A stretch of 64,000 nt of DNA from G963677445 sp963678275. Its GTDB lineage: Bacteria > Bacteroidota > Ignavibacteria > Ignavibacteriales > Melioribacteraceae. A program made the position numbers and the translations under genes. The notes under the pieces are model-generated. The model was not told the origin of the DNA and did no database searches. It saw only the letters and a program-made list of their open reading frames with translations. The stretch is taken from the NCBI GenBank assembly GCA_963678275.1, contig OY782765.1, positions 2,046,001 through 2,110,000 on the forward strand, given 5' to 3'. The stretch's first letter is position 1. Every line of letters starts with the position of its first letter. Positions 1 to 8,975 of the stretch are shown one piece after another.

Positions 1-2196
1 AATATCCCTTACGGTATTGAACTCTGCCTCAGCTTCCCTGTTAATTAAACTTTCGTCGAATGGGGGAAGTGAAGTAAGAGTAATACTTTCTTTTTCATTT
101 CGGGCCGAAATTCTGTGCCATAATTCTTCGGTAATATAGGGCATAAAGGGGTGGAGCAGTTTCAGCATATCATCAAAAAGAGCGATAGCACGTGAAAGAA
201 CAGCGGTTTTTACCTGAAGATCATCCGAATACAATCTCTTCTTCGCTAATTCAACATACCAGTCGCAGAAATCATTCCAAATAAAGGAGTAAATTATTTT
301 TGAAGCGCCATTTATATCAAATTTATCCAAAGCTTCCCGGTAATTTTTTGTGGTTTCACTGAACCTTGAAAAGATCCAGCGGTCTGTAAAATCAAGATGT
401 TTATCTTTGAGTGATTCATCCAGTTCAATATTCGCAGCGTTCATCAGCAGAAATCTGCCTGCATTCCAGATTTTATTGGCAAAATTTCTTCCTATTTCAC
501 ATTTTTCAGTGGAAAAGAGAACATCCTGTCCGAGGGGCGCGATATAATTAATTGTAAAGCGCAGGGCGTCGGCTCCGTAATCTCTGATTACATCAAGCGG
601 GTCGGGAGAATTGCCGAGCGATTTGCTCATTTTCCTTCCCTTCTCATCCCTTATCACACTCGTAAAATATACATCTGAAAAAGGAATGGCATCCTTAAAT
701 TTAAGCCCGGCGATAATCATCCTCGCCACCCAGAAGAAAATAATATCGGGGGCGGTAACGAGAAGATCAGTCGGGTAATAATATTTTTGTTCCTCTTCGG
801 TGGTGAATACATCATATGCCCATAACCAGCTTGAAGCCCAGGTGTCGAGCACATCTTTATCCTGAATCCAGTTTTCGGCATCCCGCGGCGGATCGGCCTC
901 GCAATATATTTCACCTGTTTCTTTATGGTACCAAACCGGTATCCTGTGACCCCACCAGAGCTGCCTCGAAATACACCAGTCCTTAATATTTTCCATCCAG
1001 TGTTTATACGTCTTCACCCAGTGAGCGGGATGGAAATGTATTTCACCTTTTTCAACCACTTCAAGCGCCGGACGGGCCAGATCATCCATTTTCATGAACC
1101 ACTGTTCCGAAAGATATGGTTCTATCGGCGCTCCTCCCCTTTCCGAATAACCTACGTTGTTAGTATAGTCTTCGGTTTTTTCCAGCAGTCCCAGTTTTTC
1201 AAATCCTTCAATTACCTTTTCTCTTACTTTGTAACGGTCAAGATTCCTGAAACCTTCAGGCACATTATTATTTGATGTGGCATCTTCATTAAATATATTT
1301 ATAAATTCAAGGTTGTGCCTTTTACCCATTTCATAGTCATTGACATCATGAGCGGGTGTGATTTTTACCGCGCCGGTTCCGAATTCGATATCAACATACT
1401 CATCCGCGATAACCGGTATTTTTCTCCCTGTTAAAGGAAGTTCTATCTTTTTCCCTATCAGGTGTTTATACCTTTCATCATTCGGATTTACGGCAACGGC
1501 CGTGTCACCCAGCATCGTTTCCGGACGTGTTGTGGCGACAACAAGATAACTATTCTCTCCCTCAACAGGATATTTCAGATACCATAATTTTCCCTGCCGG
1601 GTTCTGTAAATAACCTCTTCATCCGAAATGGCTGATTTTGAAACCGGACACCAGTTTACCATCCGGTTGCCCCGGTAAATATATCCTTCCTTATATAACG
1701 CCACAAACGCCTCAACCACCTTCTTGTAGTAATGGTCATCCATGGTAAATCTTTCTCTTTCCCAGTCGCAGCTTACGCCAAGTTTTCTCAACTGGTTTAT
1801 AATAATGCCCCCATATTTTTCTGTCCACTGCCAGCAATGTTTAAGGAATTCCTCCCTGCCTATCTGCCACTTGTCAATCCCCTGGTCCTTAAGAGATTTA
1901 ATTACCTTGGCTTCGGTGGCTATCGAGGCATGATCTGTTCCGGGCACCCAGCATGTGTTATAGCCGAGCATTTTTTTATACCTGATGTAAACATCCTGGA
2001 TGGTGTTGTTTAACACATGCCCGAGATGAAGCATACCTGTCACATTAGGCGGCGGTATGACTATGGAATAAGAGGGGCGGGAATCATCAGGTTCTGAATG
2101 GAATATACCGTTGTTTTCCCAGAAGGAATACCATTTATCCTCAATTTCTTCAGGATTATAAGCTTTTGGAATTTCATTTGTAATATTTGCTGACAT
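1..2196 (-). CDS. valS: Valyl-tRNA synthetase, 3' end cut by window edge
   Basis: Class I aminoacyl-tRNA synthetase that charges tRNA-Val in the cytoplasm. About 732 codons are present; family members are usually 880-950, so the end of the anticodon-binding region and the C-terminal coiled coil lie outside the window. The HIGH-type signature reads GMLHLGH (HLGH at residues 57-60) and the KMSKS loop is intact at about residues 522-526 in GRKMSKSLGNSPDPL. The N-terminus (EKWYSFWENNG-type, then PPPNVTG) is typical of ValRS. The start is the ATG at 2194-2196, preceded by an AT-rich leader with a GATAGAGAG stretch. A TATAAT-like -10 is seen upstream on the minus strand, without a convincing -35. 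Very confident assignment. Confidence 0.95.
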   Translation of the reverse strand, partial: MSANITNEIPKAYNPEEIEDKWYSFWENNGIFHSEPDDSRPSYSIVIPPPNVTGMLHLGHVLNNTIQDVYIRYKKMLGYNTCWVPGTDHASIATEAKVIKSLKDQGIDKWQIGREEFLKHCWQWTEKYGGIIINQLRKLGVSCDWERERFTMDDHYYKKVVEAFVALYKEGYIYRGNRMVNWCPVSKSAISDEEVIYRTRQGKLWYLKYPVEGENSYLVVATTRPETMLGDTAVAVNPNDERYKHLIGKKIELPLTGRKIPVIADEYVDIEFGTGAVKITPAHDVNDYEMGKRHNLEFINIFNEDATSNNNVPEGFRNLDRYKVREKVIEGFEKLGLLEKTEDYTNNVGYSERGGAPIEPYLSEQWFMKMDDLARPALEVVEKGEIHFHPAHWVKTYKHWMENIKDWCISRQLWWGHRIPVWYHKETGEIYCEADPPRDAENWIQDKDVLDTWASSWLWAYDVFTTEEEQKYYYPTDLLVTAPDIIFFWVARMIIAGLKFKDAIPFSDVYFTSVIRDEKGRKMSKSLGNSPDPLDVIRDYGADALRFTINYIAPLGQDVLFSTEKCEIGRNFANKIWNAGRFLLMNAANIELDESLKDKHLDFTDRWIFSRFSETTKNYREALDKFDINGASKIIYSFIWNDFCDWYVELAKKRLYSDDLQVKTAVLSRAIALFDDMLKLLHPFMPYITEELWHRISARNEKESITLTSLPPFDESLINREAEAEFNTVRDI

Positions 2197-2539
2197 ATTT
2201 CTCTCTATCTTATAAAAAATCAAACAGCAAATATATCTATTTTCACACAATTTTGCTTATTATACTAAAAACGCTCGTGATTTAGGGCCATTCGCGCCAT
2301 TTCTTAATATTTTCTTAATACTGCCCATATTAGATGGAGAATGAATGATTGGATATCAGGCCCCAACCTGATCCCGGAATTGTCCGGGATATTGTTGTTC
2401 ACCGGGAAGGTTATAAAGAATTTCGGGAACAACTCCTGACTTCCGACCCAAAACAGCGTAACTCATTGTTATTAAAGGGCATAGGTTTTTTATAGGCACT
2501 ACATTTCTCATATTTCCGATTTCACATTCAGGGAGTTAT
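2197..2539. other. Intergenic region between valS and IS1634-like element A
   Basis: This holds the valS leader and presumed promoter. It also holds a 20-bp sequence (2416-2435, AAGAATTTCGGGAACAACTC) that recurs on the far side of the insertion element at 4324-4343, and the left copy of the TAGGCACTACATT motif (2493-2505) that borders the element. No credible ORF was seen. Confidence 0.6.
2493..2505. repeat. Left boundary motif of IS element A
   Basis: TAGGCACTACATT, identical and in the same orientation as the copy at 4239-4251. The 10-bp core AGGCACTACA also borders element B. Confidence 0.7.
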
Positions 2540-4204
2540 CTATATTTCATATGGAACGCTATCTATCTTTAGCCCTACTACCTGATAGATTTTTCTTATA
2601 TGTTTCGTTACCATTGAAGGCATGGCATACCTTTTTTGAGTTGACTGGTCTCTGAGAATACTGCATTGAACATGAAGCAACTCATTTCTTATTACTTCAG
2701 GAGAAAGCTTTTCATACTGTTTCAAGACACGATATTCAAGGTGCCTCAGACATACCAGCGCCATAAAACATATCGCAATATGAGCTTTTACCCTTTTGGG
2801 CGTCCAGTGGTATATCGGACGTAGACTTAAGTCATGCTTACTGATCCGGAAGCATTCCTCTATTTGCCATAGTTTCTGATATTGCTCCCTTACTTCTTTT
2901 TCGTTTAGTTCTTCTGCATTTGTGACAACACCATGCAATCCGTCCCATTTTGCCGACTCAGCTAGTTTTTCTTCATCTATTATTATTTTGGACTCACCTT
3001 CTATCTGAAGAAATTTCTTATATCCATAGTTGCTTATCAACGAAGAGGGGTTTGAGGATCGTTCCAGTTTCTTTCTCAACTTTTCTATCGCTTTTTCTCT
3101 GTCATAGCGATCCTTTTCGGCACGTTTAGGACTGTATGTTACTATTAATCGTTTTTTTTCTCCCAAGGTAAATACTGCCATCTTTTCATCATCAACCGTT
3201 GATTTATAATTTGTCAGGTCAGTTATTTTATTCTGCATTTTGACGCTCATGTTTTTTAACCGCGCGCCAACTATATATTGTTTTTCTTTTCCCTCAAGTT
3301 TTGAAAGGTTTGTCTGGCTTAACATCGCACTGTCTGCAACAAATATTATCTTCCCTACCTCAAACTGTTTTTCCAGTTTCTCTATGGCCAATTCAAGTGT
3401 ATTCCCCTCATAATAGGAACCGGGATAGACCTCATATCCGACTGGAAAGCCTTCGCTTGTTGTAATAAGTGCCAACAACACTTGCGGCTGGTTAAACTTC
3501 ATGTCCTTGCTGTATCCATTCTCCTTGAGTTCATCTTCTGTGAAGCTTTCGAAATACAGGGTTGTGCAATCATAGAATATTACATCAATCCTTTCTTTTA
3601 TTATTCCTGAGGCTGCTTCATATGATAGCTTTTGTATTTTGTTTATTTTCTCTTCATCCAGCATATCCATCATTTTGTATACTCCGTCTAACGATAGCTT
3701 TTGGCCAAAGTCTTTTTCCAACTGTCGGACTGATGATCTTTTTGATGATGGATTGGCTATCCTGGCCATTACTATATTAAATAAATTCCTGCTCGAAGAT
3801 ACTTTTCTTTTAGGACTGCCAAGTGTGTACTGAAAACCAAGCTCATTATATATTTGACCATAGACCTCATGGATGCCAATGATAATCCTTTGTTCCTCCC
3901 TTAGCTTTTTTAAGTCAACATTTATTGGGTTGTCATCCTTAGTTTTTCTTGCTTCAATTACCATTTGAGCAATTTCTTCCGGGGCAAACAAGTTTGGCTG
4001 GCTTTCAGTTTCAAGCTTTGCTTTTACGTATTCAGCCAGTTCCTTTAATTTTTGTAATTCATCATCACTTAGAGCTGTGCCGATATGGCGTACAATTTTT
4101 TGCCTGACATTAGCGCCATTACGAATCGACTCAACGATTTGAACGGATTTTTTAGGGCTATTCGGTGATGTTTTTGTTCTGATAAACATGAAGATAATAT
4201 ACAA
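2540..4204 (-). CDS. IS1634-family (IS4-like DDE) transposase, element A
   Basis: Transposase of 554 aa, apparently intact. The N-terminal segment (KKSVQIVESIRNGANVRQKIVRHIG) is the usual start of IS1634 transposases. The catalytic core shows the first Asp in IFYDCTTLYFES, the second in IIFVADSAMLSQ, and the Glu in QIEECFRISKHDLSLRP near the C-terminus, with the YREK-like stretch of the IS4 superfamily replaced by the FRISKHDL block. It is related to, but clearly different in length and sequence from, the transposase at 39602-41584. It lies between valS and a repeat-rich spacer, so no visible gene was broken. A TATATT-like -10 lies just upstream of the ATG. Confidence 0.9.
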   Translation of the reverse strand: MYIIFMFIRTKTSPNSPKKSVQIVESIRNGANVRQKIVRHIGTALSDDELQKLKELAEYVKAKLETESQPNLFAPEEIAQMVIEARKTKDDNPINVDLKKLREEQRIIIGIHEVYGQIYNELGFQYTLGSPKRKVSSSRNLFNIVMARIANPSSKRSSVRQLEKDFGQKLSLDGVYKMMDMLDEEKINKIQKLSYEAASGIIKERIDVIFYDCTTLYFESFTEDELKENGYSKDMKFNQPQVLLALITTSEGFPVGYEVYPGSYYEGNTLELAIEKLEKQFEVGKIIFVADSAMLSQTNLSKLEGKEKQYIVGARLKNMSVKMQNKITDLTNYKSTVDDEKMAVFTLGEKKRLIVTYSPKRAEKDRYDREKAIEKLRKKLERSSNPSSLISNYGYKKFLQIEGESKIIIDEEKLAESAKWDGLHGVVTNAEELNEKEVREQYQKLWQIEECFRISKHDLSLRPIYHWTPKRVKAHIAICFMALVCLRHLEYRVLKQYEKLSPEVIRNELLHVQCSILRDQSTQKRYAMPSMVTKHIRKIYQVVGLKIDSVPYEI

Positions 4205-4238
4205 AAAAATAGACTGAAAGTCAAGCGCAATGTAATAT

Positions 4239-4251
4239 TAGGCACTACATT
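4239..4251. repeat. Right boundary motif of IS element A
   Basis: TAGGCACTACATT, a direct copy of 2493-2505. Confidence 0.7.
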
Positions 4252-4470
4252 GGCCGTTTTTTATTTTTCCTCTGTTTTTATTGTGTTTTCTAACTTCTGG
4301 GATACTTTGGGTCTGAAGTCAGGAAGAATTTCGGGAACAACTCAGGCTCTGTTTTTTATTTCCATCCAGGTTCCGGCTGGCGGGGATATGCTCAAAATGC
4401 CCGTCAGCCGAAAGATCAGTAAAAAGCGGTATTAGTGGAAAAATATGCTTGGATTAAAGATTGAGTTTCT

Positions 4471-4512
4471 AAATTTTCCCCAGGCAAAGCTTGTAGAAAA
4501 CACCCTAAAGGG
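4471..4512. repeat. CCCCAGGCAAAGC repeat, copy 1
   Basis: A unit starting AAATTTTCCCCAGGCAAAGC and continuing to a GGGGAAA end; it can fold because TTTTCCCC at its start pairs with GGGGAAAA at its end. A second copy lies at about 4916-4961. Confidence 0.55.
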
Positions 4513-4705
4513 GAAAAGTTCCCCGGCAAAACGGGAGGCGATTTATTCAATAAGAAGTTATATTATACGCAAATAGGTAAGAGATTTATCAACAAGTAGA
4601 AAGTTTTATTGCAAAGTATAAGTTTCGTAGTTACTCGAGGTGTGTCCTCCCCCGTCAATGAAGAAAGGCGCTTCATTGCCACCCCTTGCTTGCATCCCCA
4701 TGGGG

Positions 4706-4758
4706 CCGAAGGGGGATATTTGTCAACCAATCCAAATATTTGAAATATCCCCCTTTGG
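4706..4758. repeat. Inverted repeat, 16-bp arms
   Basis: CCGAAGGGGGATATTT (4706-4721) and AAATATCCCCCTTTGG (4743-4758) pair with a single mismatch around a 21-nt loop. No T-run follows on either strand, so it is not an obvious terminator. It resembles the dispersed CCCCCTTTGGAAGGGG-type repeats seen in many genomes. Confidence 0.7.
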
Positions 4759-4859
4759 AAGGGGTGGATTCAAAGTGTTTTTCTTTGAAGACGGGGAAGG
4801 ACTATCCCCGGGCTGATCGATAACTTTTCTTTTTCTGACTCCATCAGCTTATGGATTTT

Positions 4860-4916
4860 GAATCGCGGCCTGATTATCCTCAACATGTTAACGTTAGTGT
4901 GGTGATAAGAGCCTAA
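4860..4916. repeat. 57-bp direct repeat, copy 1
   Basis: Begins GAATCGCGGCCTGATTATCC and ends GTAAGAGCCTAA-like. It is nearly identical to 5313-5369; differences are confined to about eight positions in the middle. Confidence 0.75.
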
Positions 4917-4961
4917 AATTTTCCCCAGGCAAAGCTGAGGGAAACGCCCTATTGGGGAAAG
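4916..4961. repeat. CCCCAGGCAAAGC repeat, copy 2
   Basis: Second copy of the TTTTCCCCAGGCAAAGC unit with a terminal GGGGAAA, directly abutting the first 57-bp repeat copy. Confidence 0.55.
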
Positions 4962-5009
4962 GATAAACTGCAAACACCTGATGAATTGAGCTCTGATTTC
5001 TTTTGAAAA

Positions 5010-5268
5010 GAATCCCGAATGGGATTCAATATCAATAGCCCCGGGCGGCGAAAGAAGAGAGCAGCCCGGGGTAAAAAGAAAAATATGCCGCCACGACCCC
5101 GAACGGTTCGAATATAGAACTTCATCGCGAATTTGATTTTACTCCGGCAACTACTATTTCCCACGGGGTGTTTATATTCCGACGCCTTCAGCGTCGCGAA
5201 TGATGTCCGTTATATCAGACCACCGGATTGCATCCGGGGCTATTCATATTCGACTCCATTCGGAGTCG
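5010..5268. repeat. Cluster of short hairpins (dispersed palindromic element)
   Basis: Six palindromes occur in 260 bp. They are 5010-5027 (GAATCCC/GGGATTC), 5039-5071 (CCCCGGGC/GCCCGGGG), 5100-5110 (CGAAC/GTTCG), 5180-5196 (CGACGC/GCGTCG), 5223-5237 (CCGGAT/ATCCGG) and 5251-5268 (CGACTCC/GGAGTCG). Arms differ while the linkers keep an AATAT-like character. Loop-and-arm patterns like these recur at 26487-26585 and 49302-49392. Confidence 0.6.
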
Positions 5269-5312
5269 TTTATGTGATCCCTTTTTTGATTCCGGCCTGG
5301 TCAGTTTATTTA

Positions 5313-5369
5313 GAATCGCGGCCTGATTATCCTCAACATGTTAACTCTTATATGGTGGTAAGAGCCTAA
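5313..5369. repeat. 57-bp direct repeat, copy 2, overlapping the TlpA-like stop codon
   Basis: Second copy of 4860-4916. Its end (5366-5368) supplies the TAG stop of the minus-strand thioredoxin lipoprotein gene. Confidence 0.75.
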
Positions 5370-6652
5370 CTATCCAATAATTCTCTCAGTTTTTGTTTGA
5401 GCTGAATTCCTCTTATTTCCGATGATAAATGAATGACTTTTCCCTCTTTGTCAATAAGGAAGAGAGTCGGATAAGAAGAAACATTATATAACCTCTGAAT
5501 AGCTCCTTCCGAACCCTCGAGAACATGTGTCCAGGTCATTTCTTTACTTTTAACGAATTCCTTGAATTTCTCTTTTTCCATATCATCACAGCTAATGCTG
5601 ATAATCTCAAATCCTTTGTCATGATATTCGTTATAAGCTTTTTTGATTTTGGGTATTTCTCCAACACATGGTCCACACCAGGTTGCCCAGAAATCGAGCA
5701 GAACATATTTTCCGTAAAACCCGGATAATTTCCCTTTAACATTATTTATCGTAGTGAATTCAAAATCGGGCGCCTCCGCTCCTTTTAACTGTTTCCTCAT
5801 TTCCGCGTCTTTTTTATTTTTTGTTAAACGCTCCTTAATACTCCTGTAATATGATTTCGCGAAACCATGGTGATCTTTTTCCGGTATGGATTTCATAATT
5901 GAAAGAAAATCTGATTCGGTATTCTGTGTCAGGTCATACATCAAAGGATAAAGAGCATATTTATATTCACATATCATACTGGCTTTAATCTGTTTTATTG
6001 AATCAGTTTCACCATATTTAGTAACAAGTTTGTTGTAATTGTCTGAAATATTATCATAAAACTTCTCATATTCGGATAAAGTCTCCGCGCTTTCAAGGTA
6101 TTTTTTGTTATATACCATGTGTGCCAGCCAGTTTTTCGGATAAATACGAAGCTCTTCCCGCAGCGCGCTTAAAACCTCGTCCGATTTGCCAGCCATAATT
6201 AAGAAATCCACACTGCTGAAACGGGCGTTTTTTACAGGAATACCCTTTTCATTACAGATAATATTCATATATGTTTTTTTATCGTTATAATCAGTGGTTT
6301 CCCCATCTGTAAAATAATAACTCAATAGTTTTGCCTCTTCGGGAATATCAATCGTCACGTTCCAGGCAGCGTCATTTTTTTCCATTCTCCTGGTATTTGC
6401 TCTGTGGGGATCAGGTGAGAGAACATTTTCGAATAATCCGGAAGCTCCGTCATGGTAAGTCGTTGTCGTACCCCAGTAATCAAATACATAGACAATATTC
6501 AGCGAATCCCCGAAGAGATGATTCACATCCTGATATTTCACCACATATGATTTACCGGCGACCGGAAAGTTACCTGTCGAATTCGTTTGTTTTTCGCAGG
6601 ATACCAAAATAATAAAAACCAATACTGACAAGAGAATATTGATTTTGTTCAT
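5366..6652 (-). CDS. TlpA-like thioredoxin-fold lipoprotein
   Basis: Envelope-anchored thiol-disulfide oxidoreductase of 428 aa. A lipoprotein signal (MNKINILLSVLVFIILVSC, lipobox LVSC with Cys19) is followed by a region of about 270 aa of unknown fold, then a TlpA/ResA-type thioredoxin domain (about 291-425). That domain carries the active site WCGPC at residues 325-329, the preceding VLLDFWAT strand and a cis-Pro-like SSYPTLFLIDKEGKV segment. Such proteins reduce or protect exported Cys-containing proteins such as cytochromes c. The long N-terminal part is typical of FCB versions but its ligand is unknown. The stop codon lies in a dispersed 57-bp repeat, so the extreme C-terminus may have been remodelled. 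It stands alone on the minus strand. Confidence 0.85.
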   Translation of the reverse strand: MNKINILLSVLVFIILVSCEKQTNSTGNFPVAGKSYVVKYQDVNHLFGDSLNIVYVFDYWGTTTTYHDGASGLFENVLSPDPHRANTRRMEKNDAAWNVTIDIPEEAKLLSYYFTDGETTDYNDKKTYMNIICNEKGIPVKNARFSSVDFLIMAGKSDEVLSALREELRIYPKNWLAHMVYNKKYLESAETLSEYEKFYDNISDNYNKLVTKYGETDSIKQIKASMICEYKYALYPLMYDLTQNTESDFLSIMKSIPEKDHHGFAKSYYRSIKERLTKNKKDAEMRKQLKGAEAPDFEFTTINNVKGKLSGFYGKYVLLDFWATWCGPCVGEIPKIKKAYNEYHDKGFEIISISCDDMEKEKFKEFVKSKEMTWTHVLEGSEGAIQRLYNVSSYPTLFLIDKEGKVIHLSSEIRGIQLKQKLRELLDS

Positions 6653-7392
6653 CAGTTTCTCCTTTATTTAATCTGTTTAATTTGAATTGCTGATGTGGCC
6701 AAAATCTCTCCGCCCTCTACAGCAACATCCAAAAATACAAAAAACGGATAGTAATAGACAAATTATTTTATCCATTTTTTCTATATATTATTCTGAATAA
6801 ATAAACTTGATTAATCTGCGGAGAGGTGGAATTAACAATAAATAATTTACAATTTTTATGGAAGATTTTGTTATTTTCATAGCTGTTTCGGAAAAACAGG
6901 GGCAAATTTTGGGAGCTTAGTTTTGCTCGAGTTCGTTTGTAAATCCCTGCGCTGGATGAGGGTAAAGAGATCATACCTATCCGTTTAGTTCCCAATGTCT
7001 TAACAGTGCGCCTGCAATGTGGCTTCGACTCCGCTCAGCCACCGGGCTTCGGATTCGTTCAATCAACTGTTTCGACTCCGCCATGCCGAGTCTGGTAAAC
7101 CCGGTCACCGGGCGCCGGCTGAATTGAGGGCGCCGGGTTTCGACAGACTCATTCACCCGCTTTTAATCAAACCGGCAGGCTTGTTCCAGCTTTGGCCGGA
7201 GCGCTCAGGATAATGCGCAGACAGGCGATATATCCTTCGAGCTAAAATTTTTCTTTAGTCTTTTAACTTATGATTAAAACGGGAAAAATTAACACAAAAC
7301 AATAGACTCTGAGGCATTAAATTGTTATATTGAGGCAATCCAATAAAGCATTACGTTTATTATGTATAAGGTAAATAAAACAAGAGTTTAAA
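6653..7392. other. Intergenic region with GC-rich dispersed repeat
   Basis: It separates divergent lipoprotein genes and must hold both promoters; none could be assigned securely. At about 7016-7170 a stretch clearly richer in GC than its surroundings carries TTCGACTCCGCTCAGCC, TTTCGACTCCGCCATGCC and TTTCGACAGACTCA units. This is the familiar 'TTCGACTCCGCTCAGC' type of dispersed repeat. No gene was seen. Confidence 0.55.
7016..7170. repeat. TTCGACTCCGCTCAGC-type dispersed repeat
   Basis: Two direct TTCGACTCCGC units (near 7024 and 7071) and one TTTCGACAGACTCA unit surround imperfect GGGCGCCGG palindromes. It is GC-rich against an AT-rich background and non-coding. Confidence 0.55.
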
Positions 7393-8928
7393 ATGAAAAA
7401 AATCATTTTGGGATTGATTGTCTCAATAGCAGTTCTTTTTGCGGCAGGATGCGAGGTGGAAGACGCTCCCCTCCAGACGATTTTTGATAACGGACCCGGG
7501 TCGGTTAACCTAATTTCACCCGCGGGGGGTGAAAGCTTCACATCAGGTTCAGAAGCGGAAATTAAATGGACAAGCAGCCAGGTTTCGGAAGTTAAGATTG
7601 AATTCAGCTCTGACGCGGGAATAACATGGGAACAGATAATCAGCGCGACTTCTTCCGACACTGCCTCGGTTGACTGGACTATACCGGACCTCTCATCTTC
7701 CTCATGTAAAGTAAGGATAAGTGATGTTCGTTATCCTCTTGTTTCAGATACCAGCGAGGGTTTATTCTCTATCGCGAATACACCGGGGATAACACTTACA
7801 CGTCCCAATGGAGGAGAAAACTGGCTTGTCGGTTCGGAATATTTTATTACCTGGAATTCCGCCGGTATTAATGATATCAAACTTCAATATACCACAAACA
7901 ATGGCTCCGACTGGCTGCTGATAGAAGACAGCCTTTCCGCCGCCTCAGGCAACTATCTCTGGGAAGTTCCGGGAACTCCCTCAAGCGAATGTAAAGTTAA
8001 AATTTCAGACTATACAAATTCATCATTAGCGGCTGCCGGCAGCGATTTCTTTACAATTTCGCCTCCGGAACTGATGATTATCGCCCCCAACGGAGGAGAA
8101 CAGTGGCTTGTCGGGACGACAAAAAATATCACCTGGAATTCAAGCGGAGTGAACAATATCCGTATTGAATACTCAACAAATAATGGCGTCAACTGGTCGA
8201 CTATTACCGAAGATATAGCCGCATCGGTTAAATCATACCAGTGGATGGTGCCTGAATTGCCTTCCGCGAACTGCCTTGTTAAAATTACCGACATAAATAA
8301 TACCTCAATAAATGATGTTACCGACAATTCTTTTTCTATTGTTACCGCCTCGGGAATTTCGATGATCAGACTTGAAGCGCCTAACGGAGGGGAAAGCTGG
8401 CTTTCAGGCACATCCAAATATATAACATGGATAAGCGACAATATTTCAACCCTTCAAATCTCATTTTCAAGTGATAACGGCGCGAGCTGGTCGGTGATAA
8501 AAGACAGCATCTCAGCTATGACCGGACATTTTATATGGGGCCTCCCTGATCTTGAGTCGGATGAATGCCTTATAAAAATTTCCGATTTTTATAATCCCGA
8601 GGTTGAGGATATCTCCGATAATCCTTTCGAAATAGTAAAACCACAAATTAAACTGGTATCTCCCAACGGTGGAGAAAACTGGATAGTCGGTACAACAAAA
8701 AATATCACCTGGTCTTCATTTGATGTATCAAATGTTCGAATTGAATACTCAATAAATAACGGAAGTGTGTGGACTACCATTCAGGAAAGTTATCCGGCAA
8801 TAAATTCTTCCTATAGCTGGACTATTCCGGGCACCCCTTCCAATTCCTGCCTGGTAAGGATAACCTCTCATTCTGATGGCACGATTCTCGACCTGAGTGA
8901 TAATACTTTTTCAATTGTTGGAAATTAA
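7393..8928 (+). CDS. Surface lipoprotein with five Ig-like (KRE9/KNH1-like) repeats
   Basis: Lipoprotein of 511 aa: signal MKKIILGLIVSIAVLFAAGC with Cys20 as the acylated residue. The rest is five tandem repeats of about 95 aa, each running from (S/A)PNGGE(N/S)W through GTTKNITW, a (I/V)xIEYSTNNG segment and a xYxWxIPGTPSxxCLVxI block. The pattern matches the beta-sandwich repeats grouped with yeast KRE9/KNH1-like wall proteins. No catalytic motif is visible; an adhesive or structural surface role is an inference. It is followed 47 bp later by the OmpA-like gene, so the two are probably co-transcribed. Confidence 0.8.
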   Translation: MKKIILGLIVSIAVLFAAGCEVEDAPLQTIFDNGPGSVNLISPAGGESFTSGSEAEIKWTSSQVSEVKIEFSSDAGITWEQIISATSSDTASVDWTIPDLSSSSCKVRISDVRYPLVSDTSEGLFSIANTPGITLTRPNGGENWLVGSEYFITWNSAGINDIKLQYTTNNGSDWLLIEDSLSAASGNYLWEVPGTPSSECKVKISDYTNSSLAAAGSDFFTISPPELMIIAPNGGEQWLVGTTKNITWNSSGVNNIRIEYSTNNGVNWSTITEDIAASVKSYQWMVPELPSANCLVKITDINNTSINDVTDNSFSIVTASGISMIRLEAPNGGESWLSGTSKYITWISDNISTLQISFSSDNGASWSVIKDSISAMTGHFIWGLPDLESDECLIKISDFYNPEVEDISDNPFEIVKPQIKLVSPNGGENWIVGTTKNITWSSFDVSNVRIEYSINNGSVWTTIQESYPAINSSYSWTIPGTPSNSCLVRITSHSDGTILDLSDNTFSIVGN

Positions 8929-8975
8929 AAATCAGGGGGCGTCAGCCCCCATTTGTTAAGGATGGCAGCCCGACA

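Larger units (their letters stand above)
2493..4251 (-). mobile_element. IS1634-like insertion element A (limits inferred)
   Basis: One full-length DDE transposase gene bounded on both sides by an identical 13-bp motif TAGGCACTACATT (2493-2505 and 4239-4251), each exactly 33-34 bp from the transposase CDS. The motif copies are in direct, not inverted, orientation. They may therefore be target duplications or subterminal repeats, and the true tips may lie slightly inside or outside. No convincing terminal inverted repeat could be read. A second element at 39.6-41.6 kb is bordered by the same core. Confidence 0.6.
4252..5365. other. Repeat-rich intergenic region
   Basis: No credible gene was seen. 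The stretch contains a 16-bp-arm inverted repeat (4706-4758), two copies of a TTTTCCCCAGGCAAAGCT-containing unit (about 4471-4512 and 4916-4961), two copies of a 57-bp repeat (4860-4916 and 5313-5369), and a cluster of short hairpins (5010-5268). These look like debris of dispersed palindromic repeats and not coding DNA. Confidence 0.65.

Noticed and set aside
4250..4435. 61-codon plus-strand open frame after IS element A
   Set aside because: It starts at the IS border motif and runs through repeat DNA; no recognisable protein.
8010..8441. 143-codon minus-strand open frame
   Set aside because: Shadow of the five-repeat lipoprotein; the same pattern recurs at the next repeat (8589-8780), as expected for a repeat artefact.
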